Part shown: piece by piece, positions 17,616-26,155 of the stretch
Position numbering within the stretch: position 1 is the first letter of the stretch
Layout of the letters: every line of letters starts with the position of its first letter
DNA from: Gemmatimonadota bacterium
Lineage (GTDB): Bacteria; Gemmatimonadota; Gemmatimonadetes; Gemmatimonadales; Gemmatimonadaceae
Direction of reading: 5' to 3'
DNA: 64,000 nucleotides
Assembly: GCA_021298835.1 (NCBI GenBank)
Contig: JAJTHG010000011.1
Coordinates: forward strand, 62,001-126,000
Notes under the pieces: model-generated
Database searches by the model: none
What the model saw: the letters and a program-made list of their open reading frames with translations, nothing else
What the model was told of the DNA's origin: nothing
Made by a program: the position numbers and the translations under genes

Positions 17616-20600
17616 ATGCGACCGACGACGTCCGTCCGCCTTCGGCGGGTCCTCACCCTCGGCGCGACCGCCACGGCGGCCGCGCTCGGGCTGTCCAGCT
17701 GCGGCGAGTCCGACGCCACCGGCACCGGGGGCGACGGCGTCGCCCCGCGCATCACGATCAGCGCGGCCGGCGTGCGTCGCGACACCGTGGACGTCAATTC
17801 CCGCCTCGCCATCTCCTTCACCGCCACTGACAACTTCGCCCTCCGCTGGGCCGTCGTGCGCGTGGCGACCGAAGCCGGCGTGATCTTCACCGACTCCACC
17901 GGCTTCACGGGTGCCGCGCCGACCTTCACCAAGGCGCTGAGCGTCCCGACGCTCAACATCGGGCGGGGTCGCCGGATCACCGTGCGCGCGCAGGCGCAGG
18001 ACGCGGGCGGCACGCGCAGCACCGTCGATTCGCTCCTGCTGACCACGGTGGACACGCTGGGGCCGGTCGTGGCCGTCAACGGCCCGGTCGCCGGTCGCGT
18101 CTTCGTGCGCGGGGACACCATCCCGATCGACATCTCCACGACCGACAGCTCGGGCGTCGCCTTCAACGGCTACGTCCTGCAGCGCGTCAACGGGCCCGGC
18201 GACACGGTCCTGGTGCAGCGCGACTCGATCGCTCCCGTCGCGCCGACGGCCGCCCAGCGCAACCTGTTCCGCTGGGTGGTGCCGCAGGGCGCGATCGCGG
18301 GCACGTACGTCGTCCGCGGCTTCGGCCGCGACATCTCCACGCTGACCGCCAACTCCCCGACGCTCGTCGAGGTCACGGTGCGTGACCAGACCCCGCCGAC
18401 GATCTCGCTCCTCGCGCCCGCCGCCGACACGCTCGTGTCGGCCAGCGATACCAGCGTCGTCGTCCGCGTCCAGGCCGGCGACAACAGCGGCCTCGTCCGC
18501 GTGCGTGTCTTCGGCTACACCCTGCGGGGCGACCCCGCCTTCGGGCGCGTGGACACGCTGATCCGCTACAGCGACAACCTCGCCCCCGCCGCCGGCAGCT
18601 TCCGCGCCAACCTGCTGGACACCACGGTGCAGCGCCGGCTGCGCCCGACGGGACATACCGCCGCCGCCGAGACCGTCTTCGTGGCCGTCGAGGCCACCGA
18701 CGAGTCGGGCAACCGCAGCGTCGCCACACGCCGCGTCTTCCTCATCCCGAACCGCTTCACGCAGGACCAGGCGCCGCCGGCCCTCACGATCCTCGAGCCG
18801 GCCGAACTCGCCACCCTGCCCTTGGGCGTCCCGGTGCGCGTGCGCGCCCTGGCCACCGACAACTTCGCCCTCAAGCAGGTGCGGATCTTCGGCCTGAACA
18901 TCCGCGGTGACCCGGCCCTCGGCCGCCGCGACACGACCGTCTGGCTCGATACCGCCTACGCGCCGAGCCGCACCTCCACCGGCGCGGACGTCTTCTTCCC
19001 GGCGCCGTTCGGGACCGACACCACCAAGCGCGACACGGTCATCGTCCGTGACCTGACGCAGGCGGTGAACGTCACCGAGGACACCCTCACGCTGGTCTTC
19101 CGCATCACGGACTGGGCCGACCGCACCACCGAGATCTCGCGGCGCACCGTGCTGCGGCGCGGCCCGAGCGCGGTGCTGCTGACCCCCGCGAGCGGCCTGA
19201 CGACCTTCCGCGGCGACCGCATCGAGGTTCGCGTGCGCGCCAACAGCTCGCCCGTCTCCAACTCGCCCCTGCGCCGCATCGGCTTCCGCATCACCGGTAC
19301 CCTCGGCGGGGCGGTCACCTGGAGCCCGGCGCCGGTCGACTCGATCATCGCCACCACGGGCCAGACCACCGCCACGCTCGTGCGCACCGTCCAGGTGCCG
19401 GTGGACGTCAACGAAGTGCCCAACGGGGCGGTGATCACGATCACCCCGTACGCGGCCGACGAACTCAGCCCGACCCTCACGCCGACGGGGGCGACCGCGA
19501 CCCTCACGGTCAACGTGCCGCCGGTGGACGTGCAGCCGCCGGTCGTCTACAACGCCCGCGTTGACCCCCGCGTCGAGCGCAACGCGACGTTCTCGGTGCG
19601 CGGCCGCGACGCGGGCGGCATCACGCGCCTCGGCTACGTGCTGCGCGACGAGCTGAGCAACGCGGTGTACCTCGCCGACTCGGCCTCGATCACGGGCACG
19701 GTGCCCGACACGACCGTGTCGTTCAGCGCGACGATCGCCGACTCGCTGCGCGGCCGGCGCTTCAAGGTCACCGGCTTCGCCATCGACGCCGCCGGCAACC
19801 GCGGCGGCACCGTGCCGGTGACGAGCAACGTGCCGAGTGCGGCCGCCATCGACACCGCCCGCGGCCTCTTCACCTTCGGCAGCACGTTCATCAACCCGGC
19901 GATCGACTCCCTCAACCTGGCGGCGGACCTCGTCGTGGACCGCCGCGGCAACGCGTACCTGTCGAACATCAACCGCAACCGCCTCGAGTACTGGCAGCGG
20001 AGCGGGCTCTCGGGCGCCTTCAGCGCCTCGCCGATCGTCGTCGGCGCGCAGCCTTGGGGCATGGCATTCAACCTGACCGGCGACACCCTGTTCGTCGCGA
20101 ACTCGGGTGGGACGAACATCTCCCGTGTGGACACCGCGACACGGCAGGACAGCCCGGGCAACCGCATCCGGACGCCCAACACCCTGCTCGTCACGGTCCA
20201 GCAGACCATCGACGAGGCCAACGGACTGACTCGCTACAGCGACCTGACGGCGGTGCAGTTCGCCGACCGGCCGCAGTTCGTCGCCTTCTCGGCGAACAAC
20301 AGCATCTACTACTCCACCCGCCCGACCGTGGTGGACCGCCCGGGCACCGTGCGACGGCTCCTCCGCAACGCGGTTCGCAACGAGGTGCAGTTCCTGACGA
20401 CCTACGCGCAGACCGACGTCAACTCGCCGTGGGTGATCTCGAACGCCGACTCGGTCGTCGTCCTCACTTCGTCGGTCTCGACGGTCTCGGACGTGATCGG
20501 CATCTTCGACCGGCCCCTCTTCGGGGCGGACGCGGCGCAGTTGACCGACACGCGATTCATCATGCAGAACACCGCAGGTGACCAGGTCATCGCGTTCAAC

Positions 20601-21353
20601 GCGACGCGTGCCCAGTGGATCGCGGCCGGCTACACCACGCAGATCTCGGCGACCACCGTGCCCGGCCGCTGGGGCTCGAATATCGCGAGCATCGTGCTGG
20701 GCATGCAGGCGTCCGGGTCCGACGTGACGGCGCGGCCCTTCCGCACCGCCGACCTCCAGCTCACCGACACGACCTTCGTCGCGGCCGGCGGCAACGGCAA
20801 CTTCGTCGCCTTCGGCGAGGGCAACACCGGCGCCGGCTCGCGCGTCATCACGATTCGCGAACCCGCCGGGGCGTCGGGCCCGATCGGCGCGGCCGCCCTC
20901 TCGGTGGCCGACCTCTCGGGCAACGCCGCCGACCGGATCTTCGGCCTCACCGTGGACAGCCTGAGCCAGGGCGTCCTCGCCAACGGCACCCAGGCGTTCT
21001 TCGCCGCGCTCGACACGCTCTCGCTCTTCAACCTCCGGCTCGAGGGCAGCTACCGCACGACGCTGCCGGGGGCCGGCGTGGCCTTCCACCCGCAGTACGT
21101 GGGTCCGACCAGCGCCCTCGACCGCCGCGTCGCCTTCGTGGCTCAGGGCGACACGTCGATCGCGATCGTGGATGCCTACAACTACGTCCTCCGGCGGGTG
21201 CTGCCCCTGCGGGCACGCCTCTACGGGCCGATCCGCGCCGTGCGACCACAACCCGACGAGACGACCGCCGACCCCGAGCTGCGCGTGAAGCTCTACGCCC
21301 TTACGCGTGAAGGGCTGGTGGTCATCCCGATCCGGGCGGCCGACCTGCAGTAG
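17616..21353 (+). CDS. Very large lipoprotein with Ig-like repeats and a beta-propeller-like C-terminus
   Basis: About 1245 residues. The signal peptide ends in a lipobox L-G-L-S-S|C. Residues about 35-750 contain repeated Ig-like/cadherin-like modules of about 90-110 residues, with recurring A-T-D-N-F-A-L and V-R-I-F-G stretches and many Thr, Asp and Val residues. Residues about 770-1240 change character to propeller-like repeats (D-R-R-G-N-A-Y-L, G-M-A-F-N, L-F-V-A-N-S-G-G). A GTG at 17607 overlaps the pilQ stop (GTGA); the ATG at 17616 lies 5 nt after it. Either start gives coupling to pilQ. It has no known PilF-type pilotin domain. A surface-exposed adhesin or pilus-gate accessory is possible; the function is not recognised. 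Confidence 0.85.
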   Translation: MRPTTSVRLRRVLTLGATATAAALGLSSCGESDATGTGGDGVAPRITISAAGVRRDTVDVNSRLAISFTATDNFALRWAVVRVATEAGVIFTDSTGFTGAAPTFTKALSVPTLNIGRGRRITVRAQAQDAGGTRSTVDSLLLTTVDTLGPVVAVNGPVAGRVFVRGDTIPIDISTTDSSGVAFNGYVLQRVNGPGDTVLVQRDSIAPVAPTAAQRNLFRWVVPQGAIAGTYVVRGFGRDISTLTANSPTLVEVTVRDQTPPTISLLAPAADTLVSASDTSVVVRVQAGDNSGLVRVRVFGYTLRGDPAFGRVDTLIRYSDNLAPAAGSFRANLLDTTVQRRLRPTGHTAAAETVFVAVEATDESGNRSVATRRVFLIPNRFTQDQAPPALTILEPAELATLPLGVPVRVRALATDNFALKQVRIFGLNIRGDPALGRRDTTVWLDTAYAPSRTSTGADVFFPAPFGTDTTKRDTVIVRDLTQAVNVTEDTLTLVFRITDWADRTTEISRRTVLRRGPSAVLLTPASGLTTFRGDRIEVRVRANSSPVSNSPLRRIGFRITGTLGGAVTWSPAPVDSIIATTGQTTATLVRTVQVPVDVNEVPNGAVITITPYAADELSPTLTPTGATATLTVNVPPVDVQPPVVYNARVDPRVERNATFSVRGRDAGGITRLGYVLRDELSNAVYLADSASITGTVPDTTVSFSATIADSLRGRRFKVTGFAIDAAGNRGGTVPVTSNVPSAAAIDTARGLFTFGSTFINPAIDSLNLAADLVVDRRGNAYLSNINRNRLEYWQRSGLSGAFSASPIVVGAQPWGMAFNLTGDTLFVANSGGTNISRVDTATRQDSPGNRIRTPNTLLVTVQQTIDEANGLTRYSDLTAVQFADRPQFVAFSANNSIYYSTRPTVVDRPGTVRRLLRNAVRNEVQFLTTYAQTDVNSPWVISNADSVVVLTSSVSTVSDVIGIFDRPLFGADAAQLTDTRFIMQNTAGDQVIAFNATRAQWIAAGYTTQISATTVPGRWGSNIASIVLGMQASGSDVTARPFRTADLQLTDTTFVAAGGNGNFVAFGEGNTGAGSRVITIREPAGASGPIGAAALSVADLSGNAADRIFGLTVDSLSQGVLANGTQAFFAALDTLSLFNLRLEGSYRTTLPGAGVAFHPQYVGPTSALDRRVAFVAQGDTSIAIVDAYNYVLRRVLPLRARLYGPIRAVRPQPDETTADPELRVKLYALTREGLVVIPIRAADLQ

Positions 21354-21376
21354 CGCCGCCCCCGGATCGCACGACC

Positions 21377-21413
21377 GACGCCGGCCGTCCGCCACAGGCG
21401 GACGGCCGGCGTC
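21377..21413 (+). terminator. 17-bp perfect hairpin ending the pil operon
   Basis: GACGCCGGCCGTCCGCC (21377-21393) pairs perfectly with 21397-21413 across a 3-nt loop, 24 nt after the lipoprotein stop. The T-run is poor (GCGTTCA), so termination may be weak or the hairpin may protect the mRNA end. Confidence 0.65.
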
Positions 21414-21426
21414 GCGTTCACCCCCG

Positions 21427-21432
21427 TATCTT
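21427..21432 (+). promoter_or_regulatory. -10 element TATCTT of aroC (leaderless)
   Basis: TATCTT lies 6 nt before the aroC ATG. The predicted transcript starts at or next to the start codon. No Shine-Dalgarno sequence and no good -35 element are seen. Confidence 0.5.
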
Positions 21433-21438
21433 CACCTG

Positions 21439-22632
21439 ATGCTCCGCTTCACGACCGCCGGTGAATCACACGGTCCCGCGCTGGTCGCCATCCTCGAGGG
21501 GATGCCGGCCGGCGTGCCGCTCGTCGCCGCGCAGGTGGACGCCCAACTGCAGCGCCGCCAGCAGGGGTACGGCCGCGGACGCCGCATGCAGATCGAGCGC
21601 GATGCCGTCACGTTCACCGGCGGCGTCCGCGCCGGCGAGACCACCGGGGCGCCGATCGCGATGCTCGTGCACAACCGCGACTGGCCGAACTGGGAGGACG
21701 TCATGGATCCCGCACCGCGGCCGGAGGACGCCGACGGCGGCCGCCGCCGCGTGCTCACGCGCGTCCGGCCGGGCCATGCCGACCTCACCGGGCTCCTCAA
21801 GTACGATCGCCGCGACGCCCGCGACATCCTCGAGCGCGCCTCGGCCCGGGAGACGACCATGCGCGTCGCGTGCGGTGCCGTCGCGCGCGCCTTTCTCGCC
21901 GAGTTCGGCGTGCGCATCGGCTCGCACCTCGTGCAACTCGGCGGTATTGACGCCGCGCCCCCCGCCATCTGGCCCGAGGACCTCGCCGCCGCCGCCGACG
22001 CCTCGCCCCTCCGGACCCTCGATCCCGCCGCCGAGGCGCGGATGATCAACGCGATCGACGCCGCCCGGCGCGACGGCGACACGCTCGGGGGCTCCTGCGA
22101 GGTGGTGGCCACCGGCCTGCCGGTGGGGCTCGGCAGCCACGTGAGCTGGGACCGCAAGCTCGACGGACGGATCGGGCAGGCCATGCTCTCGATCCCGGCG
22201 GTGAAGGGGGTCGAGATCGGGATGGGGTTCGCGGCGGCGCGCGCGGCCGGCGCCGCCGTCCACGACCCGATCCTCCCCGCCCCCGGCTCCGCCCGCACCG
22301 GCGGCGTTCGCCGCGAGAGCAACCGCGCCGGTGGCCTCGAGGGCGGCATGACCACCGGCGAGCCGCTGGTCGTACGCCTGGCGATGAAGCCGATCGCCAC
22401 CCTCATGCGCCCCCTCGCGACGGTTGACACGGCCACGGGCGCCACCGCCTCCGCCGCCGCCGAGCGGAGCGACGTCACGGCAGTACCCGCGATGGGCGTG
22501 ATCGCGGAGGCGATGCTGGGGCTCGTCCTCGCCCACGCGTGGCTCGAGAAGTTCGGCGGCGACTCCCTCGACGAAGTCCGGCGCAACCACGATGCCTACC
22601 TTGCTCACGTTGCCGGACGCGTCGGCGCCTGA
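21439..22632 (+). CDS. aroC: Chorismate synthase
   Basis: 397 residues. It begins M-L-R-F-T-T-A-G-E-S-H-G with the conserved FMN/substrate-binding His, followed by R-R-x-Q-G-Y-G-R-G and a later R-P-G-H-A-D stretch (signature 2 region). It converts EPSP to chorismate with reduced FMN in the last step of the shikimate pathway. The start is set by this conserved N-terminus. The gene overlaps aroK by 41 nt, so the two shikimate enzymes are translationally linked. Confidence 0.96.
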   Translation: MLRFTTAGESHGPALVAILEGMPAGVPLVAAQVDAQLQRRQQGYGRGRRMQIERDAVTFTGGVRAGETTGAPIAMLVHNRDWPNWEDVMDPAPRPEDADGGRRRVLTRVRPGHADLTGLLKYDRRDARDILERASARETTMRVACGAVARAFLAEFGVRIGSHLVQLGGIDAAPPAIWPEDLAAAADASPLRTLDPAAEARMINAIDAARRDGDTLGGSCEVVATGLPVGLGSHVSWDRKLDGRIGQAMLSIPAVKGVEIGMGFAAARAAGAAVHDPILPAPGSARTGGVRRESNRAGGLEGGMTTGEPLVVRLAMKPIATLMRPLATVDTATGATASAAAERSDVTAVPAMGVIAEAMLGLVLAHAWLEKFGGDSLDEVRRNHDAYLAHVAGRVGA

Positions 22633-23164
22633 GGGCCCGGTCGCGCCGCACGTCGTTCTCGTTGGCCTCCCCGGGGCGGGCAAGACGACGATCGGCCGCG
22701 CGCTGGCCGACGCCGTGCAGCGACCGTTCCTCGATTTCGACGCCGAGATCGAGCGACGCACCGACGCCACCGTCGCCGAGATCTTCGCCAGCAGGGGCGA
22801 ACCGCATTTCCGGCAGCTCGAGCAGGACCTGACTCGCGAGGTGGCCGCATGGCGCGGTGGCATGATCCTCAGCCCGGGCGGCGGATGGATCACGAATTCC
22901 GGCGTCGTCGCCGCCCTGCGCCCGCCGGCCCGGATGATCTGGCTCAAGGTCCGACCGACGGAGGCGGTTCGTCGTCTGGGAGAACAGGCGCAGCGCCGCC
23001 CCCTCCTCAATCGTATGAATCCGACGGCGGGACTCGAGCAACTGCTCAAGGATCGGGAGGCGCGCTACGCGACAGCCGATCTCGCGATCAATACGGAGAT
23101 CTTCCTGATCCCCCGGATACTCGAGCGCCTGCAGATGGAAGTGGCGAAGTGGGACATGGCTTGA
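22592..23164 (+). CDS. aroK: Shikimate kinase
   Basis: 190 residues. Walker A G-L-P-G-A-G-K-T-T (about 25-33), shikimate-binding D-F-D (about 48-50) and a G-G-G-W (about 96-99) in place of the usual G-G-G. The lid segment has R-R-P-L-L. It phosphorylates shikimate with ATP. The first 18 residues are extra compared with the family and are encoded inside the 3' end of aroC in another frame; a later start would require a non-AUG codon, so the extension seems real. Confidence 0.93.
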   Translation: MPTLLTLPDASAPEGPVAPHVVLVGLPGAGKTTIGRALADAVQRPFLDFDAEIERRTDATVAEIFASRGEPHFRQLEQDLTREVAAWRGGMILSPGGGWITNSGVVAALRPPARMIWLKVRPTEAVRRLGEQAQRRPLLNRMNPTAGLEQLLKDREARYATADLAINTEIFLIPRILERLQMEVAKWDMA

Positions 23165-23351
23165 CTGGCCACGCGGTCAGGGGTGCCGGGATCGCATTCG
23201 ACACCTTTCGGGTAAATCATTACTTGTCGGAACCGGGGCAGGGGCCGAAAATCCCCGAAACCGGCGGGCCGCGCTTCCTCGTATCGGGGGAGGTCGAGGT
23301 CCGGATCGGCCCGCAACCGGGCCGGCGTACCAGCAACGGTCGGGAGGACAC

Positions 23352-23585
23352 GTGGCAATTCGCGTGATGGGTCCGCACGAACGGGGGCGCTTCTCCCCCG
23401 AGGCGTGGGGCCACCTGCTGTCCCTGACCGGTTCGGGGGCGCTGAGCCCCCTCGAACTCGAACACGTCATCGATCGCGCGCTCGCCCAAGTCGAAGGGCG
23501 GATCGCGCTGGAGGATATCCGCGTGGTGCTCGACGGCAGCGGCCTGGACGACGGCGCCGCCGGCGGGGACCAGCCGGTGCACTGA
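23352..23585 (+). CDS. Smg-like (DUF494-type) small protein
   Basis: 77 residues from a GTG. The sequence R-F-S-P-E-A-W-G-H-L-L-S-L, then L-S-P-L-E-L-E-H-V-I-D-R-A-L and L-E-D-I-R-V-V-L resembles the C-terminal half of Smg/DUF494 proteins. Smg is about 155 residues in Proteobacteria, so this is a short version. In many Proteobacteria smg directly precedes topA, exactly as here (1-nt gap), which supports the assignment. The function of Smg is unknown. The 187 nt upstream of this gene hold a possible promoter (TAAATCATTACTTG near 23213-23226) and no other gene. Confidence 0.6.
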   Translation: MAIRVMGPHERGRFSPEAWGHLLSLTGSGALSPLELEHVIDRALAQVEGRIALEDIRVVLDGSGLDDGAAGGDQPVH

Positions 23586-23586
23586 C

Positions 23587-26151
23587 ATGCCAGCGAAGAA
23601 AGTGATCAAGAAGAACGGGGCGAAGCCGGCGACGAAGCCGGTCGCCGCAAACTCCTCGCGCCGGTCGGCGGCCAAGCCGACGGCCAAGCCGACGGCCAAG
23701 CCAGCCGCGAAGCGCGTTGCGCCCGCTGCGGTCGCCGAGGGCGGGGTGACCAAGCGCCGCTACCGGCCGGCCGCGCCGTCGCCGGCCGCGCGCAAGCGTG
23801 CGCCGGCGGTGCCGACCGAGCCCGAGGACGAAGGACCGTCCGCCGGCTCGACGCTCGTCGTCGTCGAGTCCCCGGCGAAGGCCAAGACCATCGGCAAGTA
23901 TCTCGGGCGGGGCTACCGGGTGCGCGCCACGGTCGGCCACGTCATGGACCTCCCCCAGAAGAAGATCGGCATTGACGTCGAGGGCGACTTCACCCCCGAG
24001 TACGTCGTCATCGAGGGGAAGGAGAAGGTCGTCGCCGATCTCAAGTCGGCCGCCCGGGACGCCCGCGAGGTCCTGCTGGCGACCGACCCCGACCGCGAGG
24101 GCGAGGCGATCGCGTGGCACGTCGCCGGCCAGCTGCGCCGCAAGGGCGGCCCGCCGGTGCGCCGCGTGCTCTTCCACGAGATCACCCGCGACGCCATCCG
24201 CAAGGCGGTCGAGCAGCCCCGCGACATCGACGAGAAGAAGGTGGATGCGCAGCAGGCGCGCCGCGTGCTCGATCGCCTCGTGGGCTACAAGGCCTCGCCC
24301 CTGCTCTGGCAGACGGTCAAGAAGGGGCTCTCCGCCGGCCGCGTGCAGACCGTGGCGCTGCGGCTGATCGTCGAGCGCGAGCGCGAGATCCGTGCCTTCA
24401 AGCCCGACGAGTACTGGAGCATCGGCGCCGATCTCGTGAAGGAAGGCCAGGCCTTCAGCGCGCGGCTCTTCGAGGTGGACGGGAAGAAGCCGATCATCCC
24501 CGACGAGGCCACGGCCACCGGCATCGTCCGCGAGGTGCTCGCCGCCGCGAAGGCGGCCGGCAGTGCGAAGGGAGCGCTGGGGCTCTTCCCGGTGACGGAC
24601 GTCGCGAAGCGCACGCGCCGGAAGAATCCGGCCGAGCCCTTCACGACCTCCACCCTGCAGCAGGAGGCCGCCAAGAAGCTCGGCTTCGGGTCCAAGCGCA
24701 CGATGTCCCTGGCGCAGGGGCTCTACGAGGGCGTGGAGCTCGGTGCCGAGGGGGCGGTCGGCCTCATCACCTACATGCGCACCGATTCGACCCGCGTCTC
24801 CGAGGGCGCGGCGGCGCAGGCGCGTGACGTGCTCCGCGGGATGTTCGGCGCGGCGCTGCTGGCCGACGGCCCGCGGCTGTTCGGCAAGGCCAATCAGGCC
24901 AACGCGCAGGACGCGCACGAGGCGGTGCGCCCCACCGATCCCGCGCGCACCCCGGAGAGCGTCGCCCGCTTCCTCAAGCCCGACCAGCTCAAGCTCTACC
25001 AGCTGGTCTGGCAGCGATTCATGGCGTCGCAGATGGCGGCCGCGATCTTCGACACGACCACGGTGGACTTCGCGCTCGGCCGTCACGTGTTCCGCGCCAC
25101 CGGCTCGGTGCTCAAGTTCCAGGGCTTCCTGGCGCTCTACCGCGAGGCGCGCGAAGAGGGCGAAGGCAAGGCACTCGAGGACGAACAGTCGCTGCCGGTG
25201 ATCGAGGCCGGGGAGAAGATCCCCGCGACGGCGGTCACGCCGGCCCAGCACTTCACCGAGCCGCCGCCCCGCTATTCCGAGGCGTCGCTCGTCAAGGCAC
25301 TCGAGAAGGAGGGTATCGGCCGCCCGTCCACCTACGCGAGCATCATCTCCACGCTCGCCGACCGGCGCTACGTCGAGCTCCAGCAGCGGCGCTTCTTCCC
25401 CACCCAGCTCGGCGAGACCGTCGAGACCGTGATGGTGCGGCAGTTCCCGCGCGAGTTCGACGTCAAGTTCACCTCGCAGATGGAGGCCGAGCTCGACGAC
25501 GTCGAGAGCGGCAAGCGGGCCTGGACGAAGGTCCTCGGCGAGTTCTGGAAGCCCTTTGCGCAGTCGCTCAAGGACGTGGACGTCGGCGGGCTCATCGCCG
25601 CCGCGCACGACCTCTCGCGCTTCGCGGCCGAGCGCTGCCCGGACTGCGGCGGCAAGCTCGTGCCCAAGGGCGGGTTCTTCGGGCCGTTCATCGCCTGCGA
25701 GCGGCATCCGAAGGCCTGCAAGTACACGCGCCCGCTCAAGGATCGCGTGCCGCCCAAGGTGACGCCCTACACGTGCCACGAGTGCGGCGCGCCGATGTAC
25801 GAGCGCCAGGGGCGCAGTGGCCCGTTCCTCGGCTGTTCGACCTTCCCCAAGTGCCGGGGCACACGCTCGATGCCCACCGGGGTCATCTGCCCGAAGGATG
25901 GCGGCGAGCTCGAGGAGCGGCGCTCGAAGAAGCGCGGCAAGGCGTTCTACGGATGCTCGCGCTATCCCGACTGCGACTTCGTCGTCTGGGACAAGCCGGT
26001 GCCGGAGCCGTGTCCCGAGTGCGGCTACCTAGGCGCCGAGAAGAAGTTCTCGAAGGCGCGCGGCCACTGGCGCAAGTGCGTCAAGTGCCAGAACGAATGG
26101 AACGTCGAGGCACCGGCGGAGGAGCAGGAACCGGTGGCCGCGGAGGCGTGA
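23587..26151 (+). CDS. topA: DNA topoisomerase I
   Basis: 854 residues. An extra N-terminal tail (1-85) is rich in Lys, Ala and Pro. The TOPRIM domain starts V-V-V-E-S-P-A-K-A-K-T-I-G-K-Y-L (about 91-106) with the acidic D-P-D-R-E-G-E-A-I-A triad. The active-site Tyr396 is in T-Y-M-R-T-D-S-T-R. The C-terminus has four zinc-ribbon-like modules (about 680-845); the third begins C-P-K-D-G-G, with Asp in place of its second Cys, so it probably no longer binds zinc in the usual way. It relaxes negative supercoils by cutting one strand. ATG at 23587 lies 1 nt after the Smg-like gene. Confidence 0.96.
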   Translation: MPAKKVIKKNGAKPATKPVAANSSRRSAAKPTAKPTAKPAAKRVAPAAVAEGGVTKRRYRPAAPSPAARKRAPAVPTEPEDEGPSAGSTLVVVESPAKAKTIGKYLGRGYRVRATVGHVMDLPQKKIGIDVEGDFTPEYVVIEGKEKVVADLKSAARDAREVLLATDPDREGEAIAWHVAGQLRRKGGPPVRRVLFHEITRDAIRKAVEQPRDIDEKKVDAQQARRVLDRLVGYKASPLLWQTVKKGLSAGRVQTVALRLIVEREREIRAFKPDEYWSIGADLVKEGQAFSARLFEVDGKKPIIPDEATATGIVREVLAAAKAAGSAKGALGLFPVTDVAKRTRRKNPAEPFTTSTLQQEAAKKLGFGSKRTMSLAQGLYEGVELGAEGAVGLITYMRTDSTRVSEGAAAQARDVLRGMFGAALLADGPRLFGKANQANAQDAHEAVRPTDPARTPESVARFLKPDQLKLYQLVWQRFMASQMAAAIFDTTTVDFALGRHVFRATGSVLKFQGFLALYREAREEGEGKALEDEQSLPVIEAGEKIPATAVTPAQHFTEPPPRYSEASLVKALEKEGIGRPSTYASIISTLADRRYVELQQRRFFPTQLGETVETVMVRQFPREFDVKFTSQMEAELDDVESGKRAWTKVLGEFWKPFAQSLKDVDVGGLIAAAHDLSRFAAERCPDCGGKLVPKGGFFGPFIACERHPKACKYTRPLKDRVPPKVTPYTCHECGAPMYERQGRSGPFLGCSTFPKCRGTRSMPTGVICPKDGGELEERRSKKRGKAFYGCSRYPDCDFVVWDKPVPEPCPECGYLGAEKKFSKARGHWRKCVKCQNEWNVEAPAEEQEPVAAEA
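23671..23703 (+). repeat. 12-bp tandem repeat in the topA N-terminal tail
   Basis: GCCAAGCCGACG is repeated twice with a partial third copy, encoding A-K-P-T units of histone-H1-like character. Confidence 0.75.
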
Positions 26152-26155
26152 CGCG

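Noticed and set aside
17529-21395. A 1288-codon open frame on the minus strand, opposite the pil lipoprotein
   Set aside because: It is rich in Arg, Gly, Asp and Val with no domain pattern. At this GC content long antisense frames are common, and the plus-strand frame has lipobox and Ig repeats.
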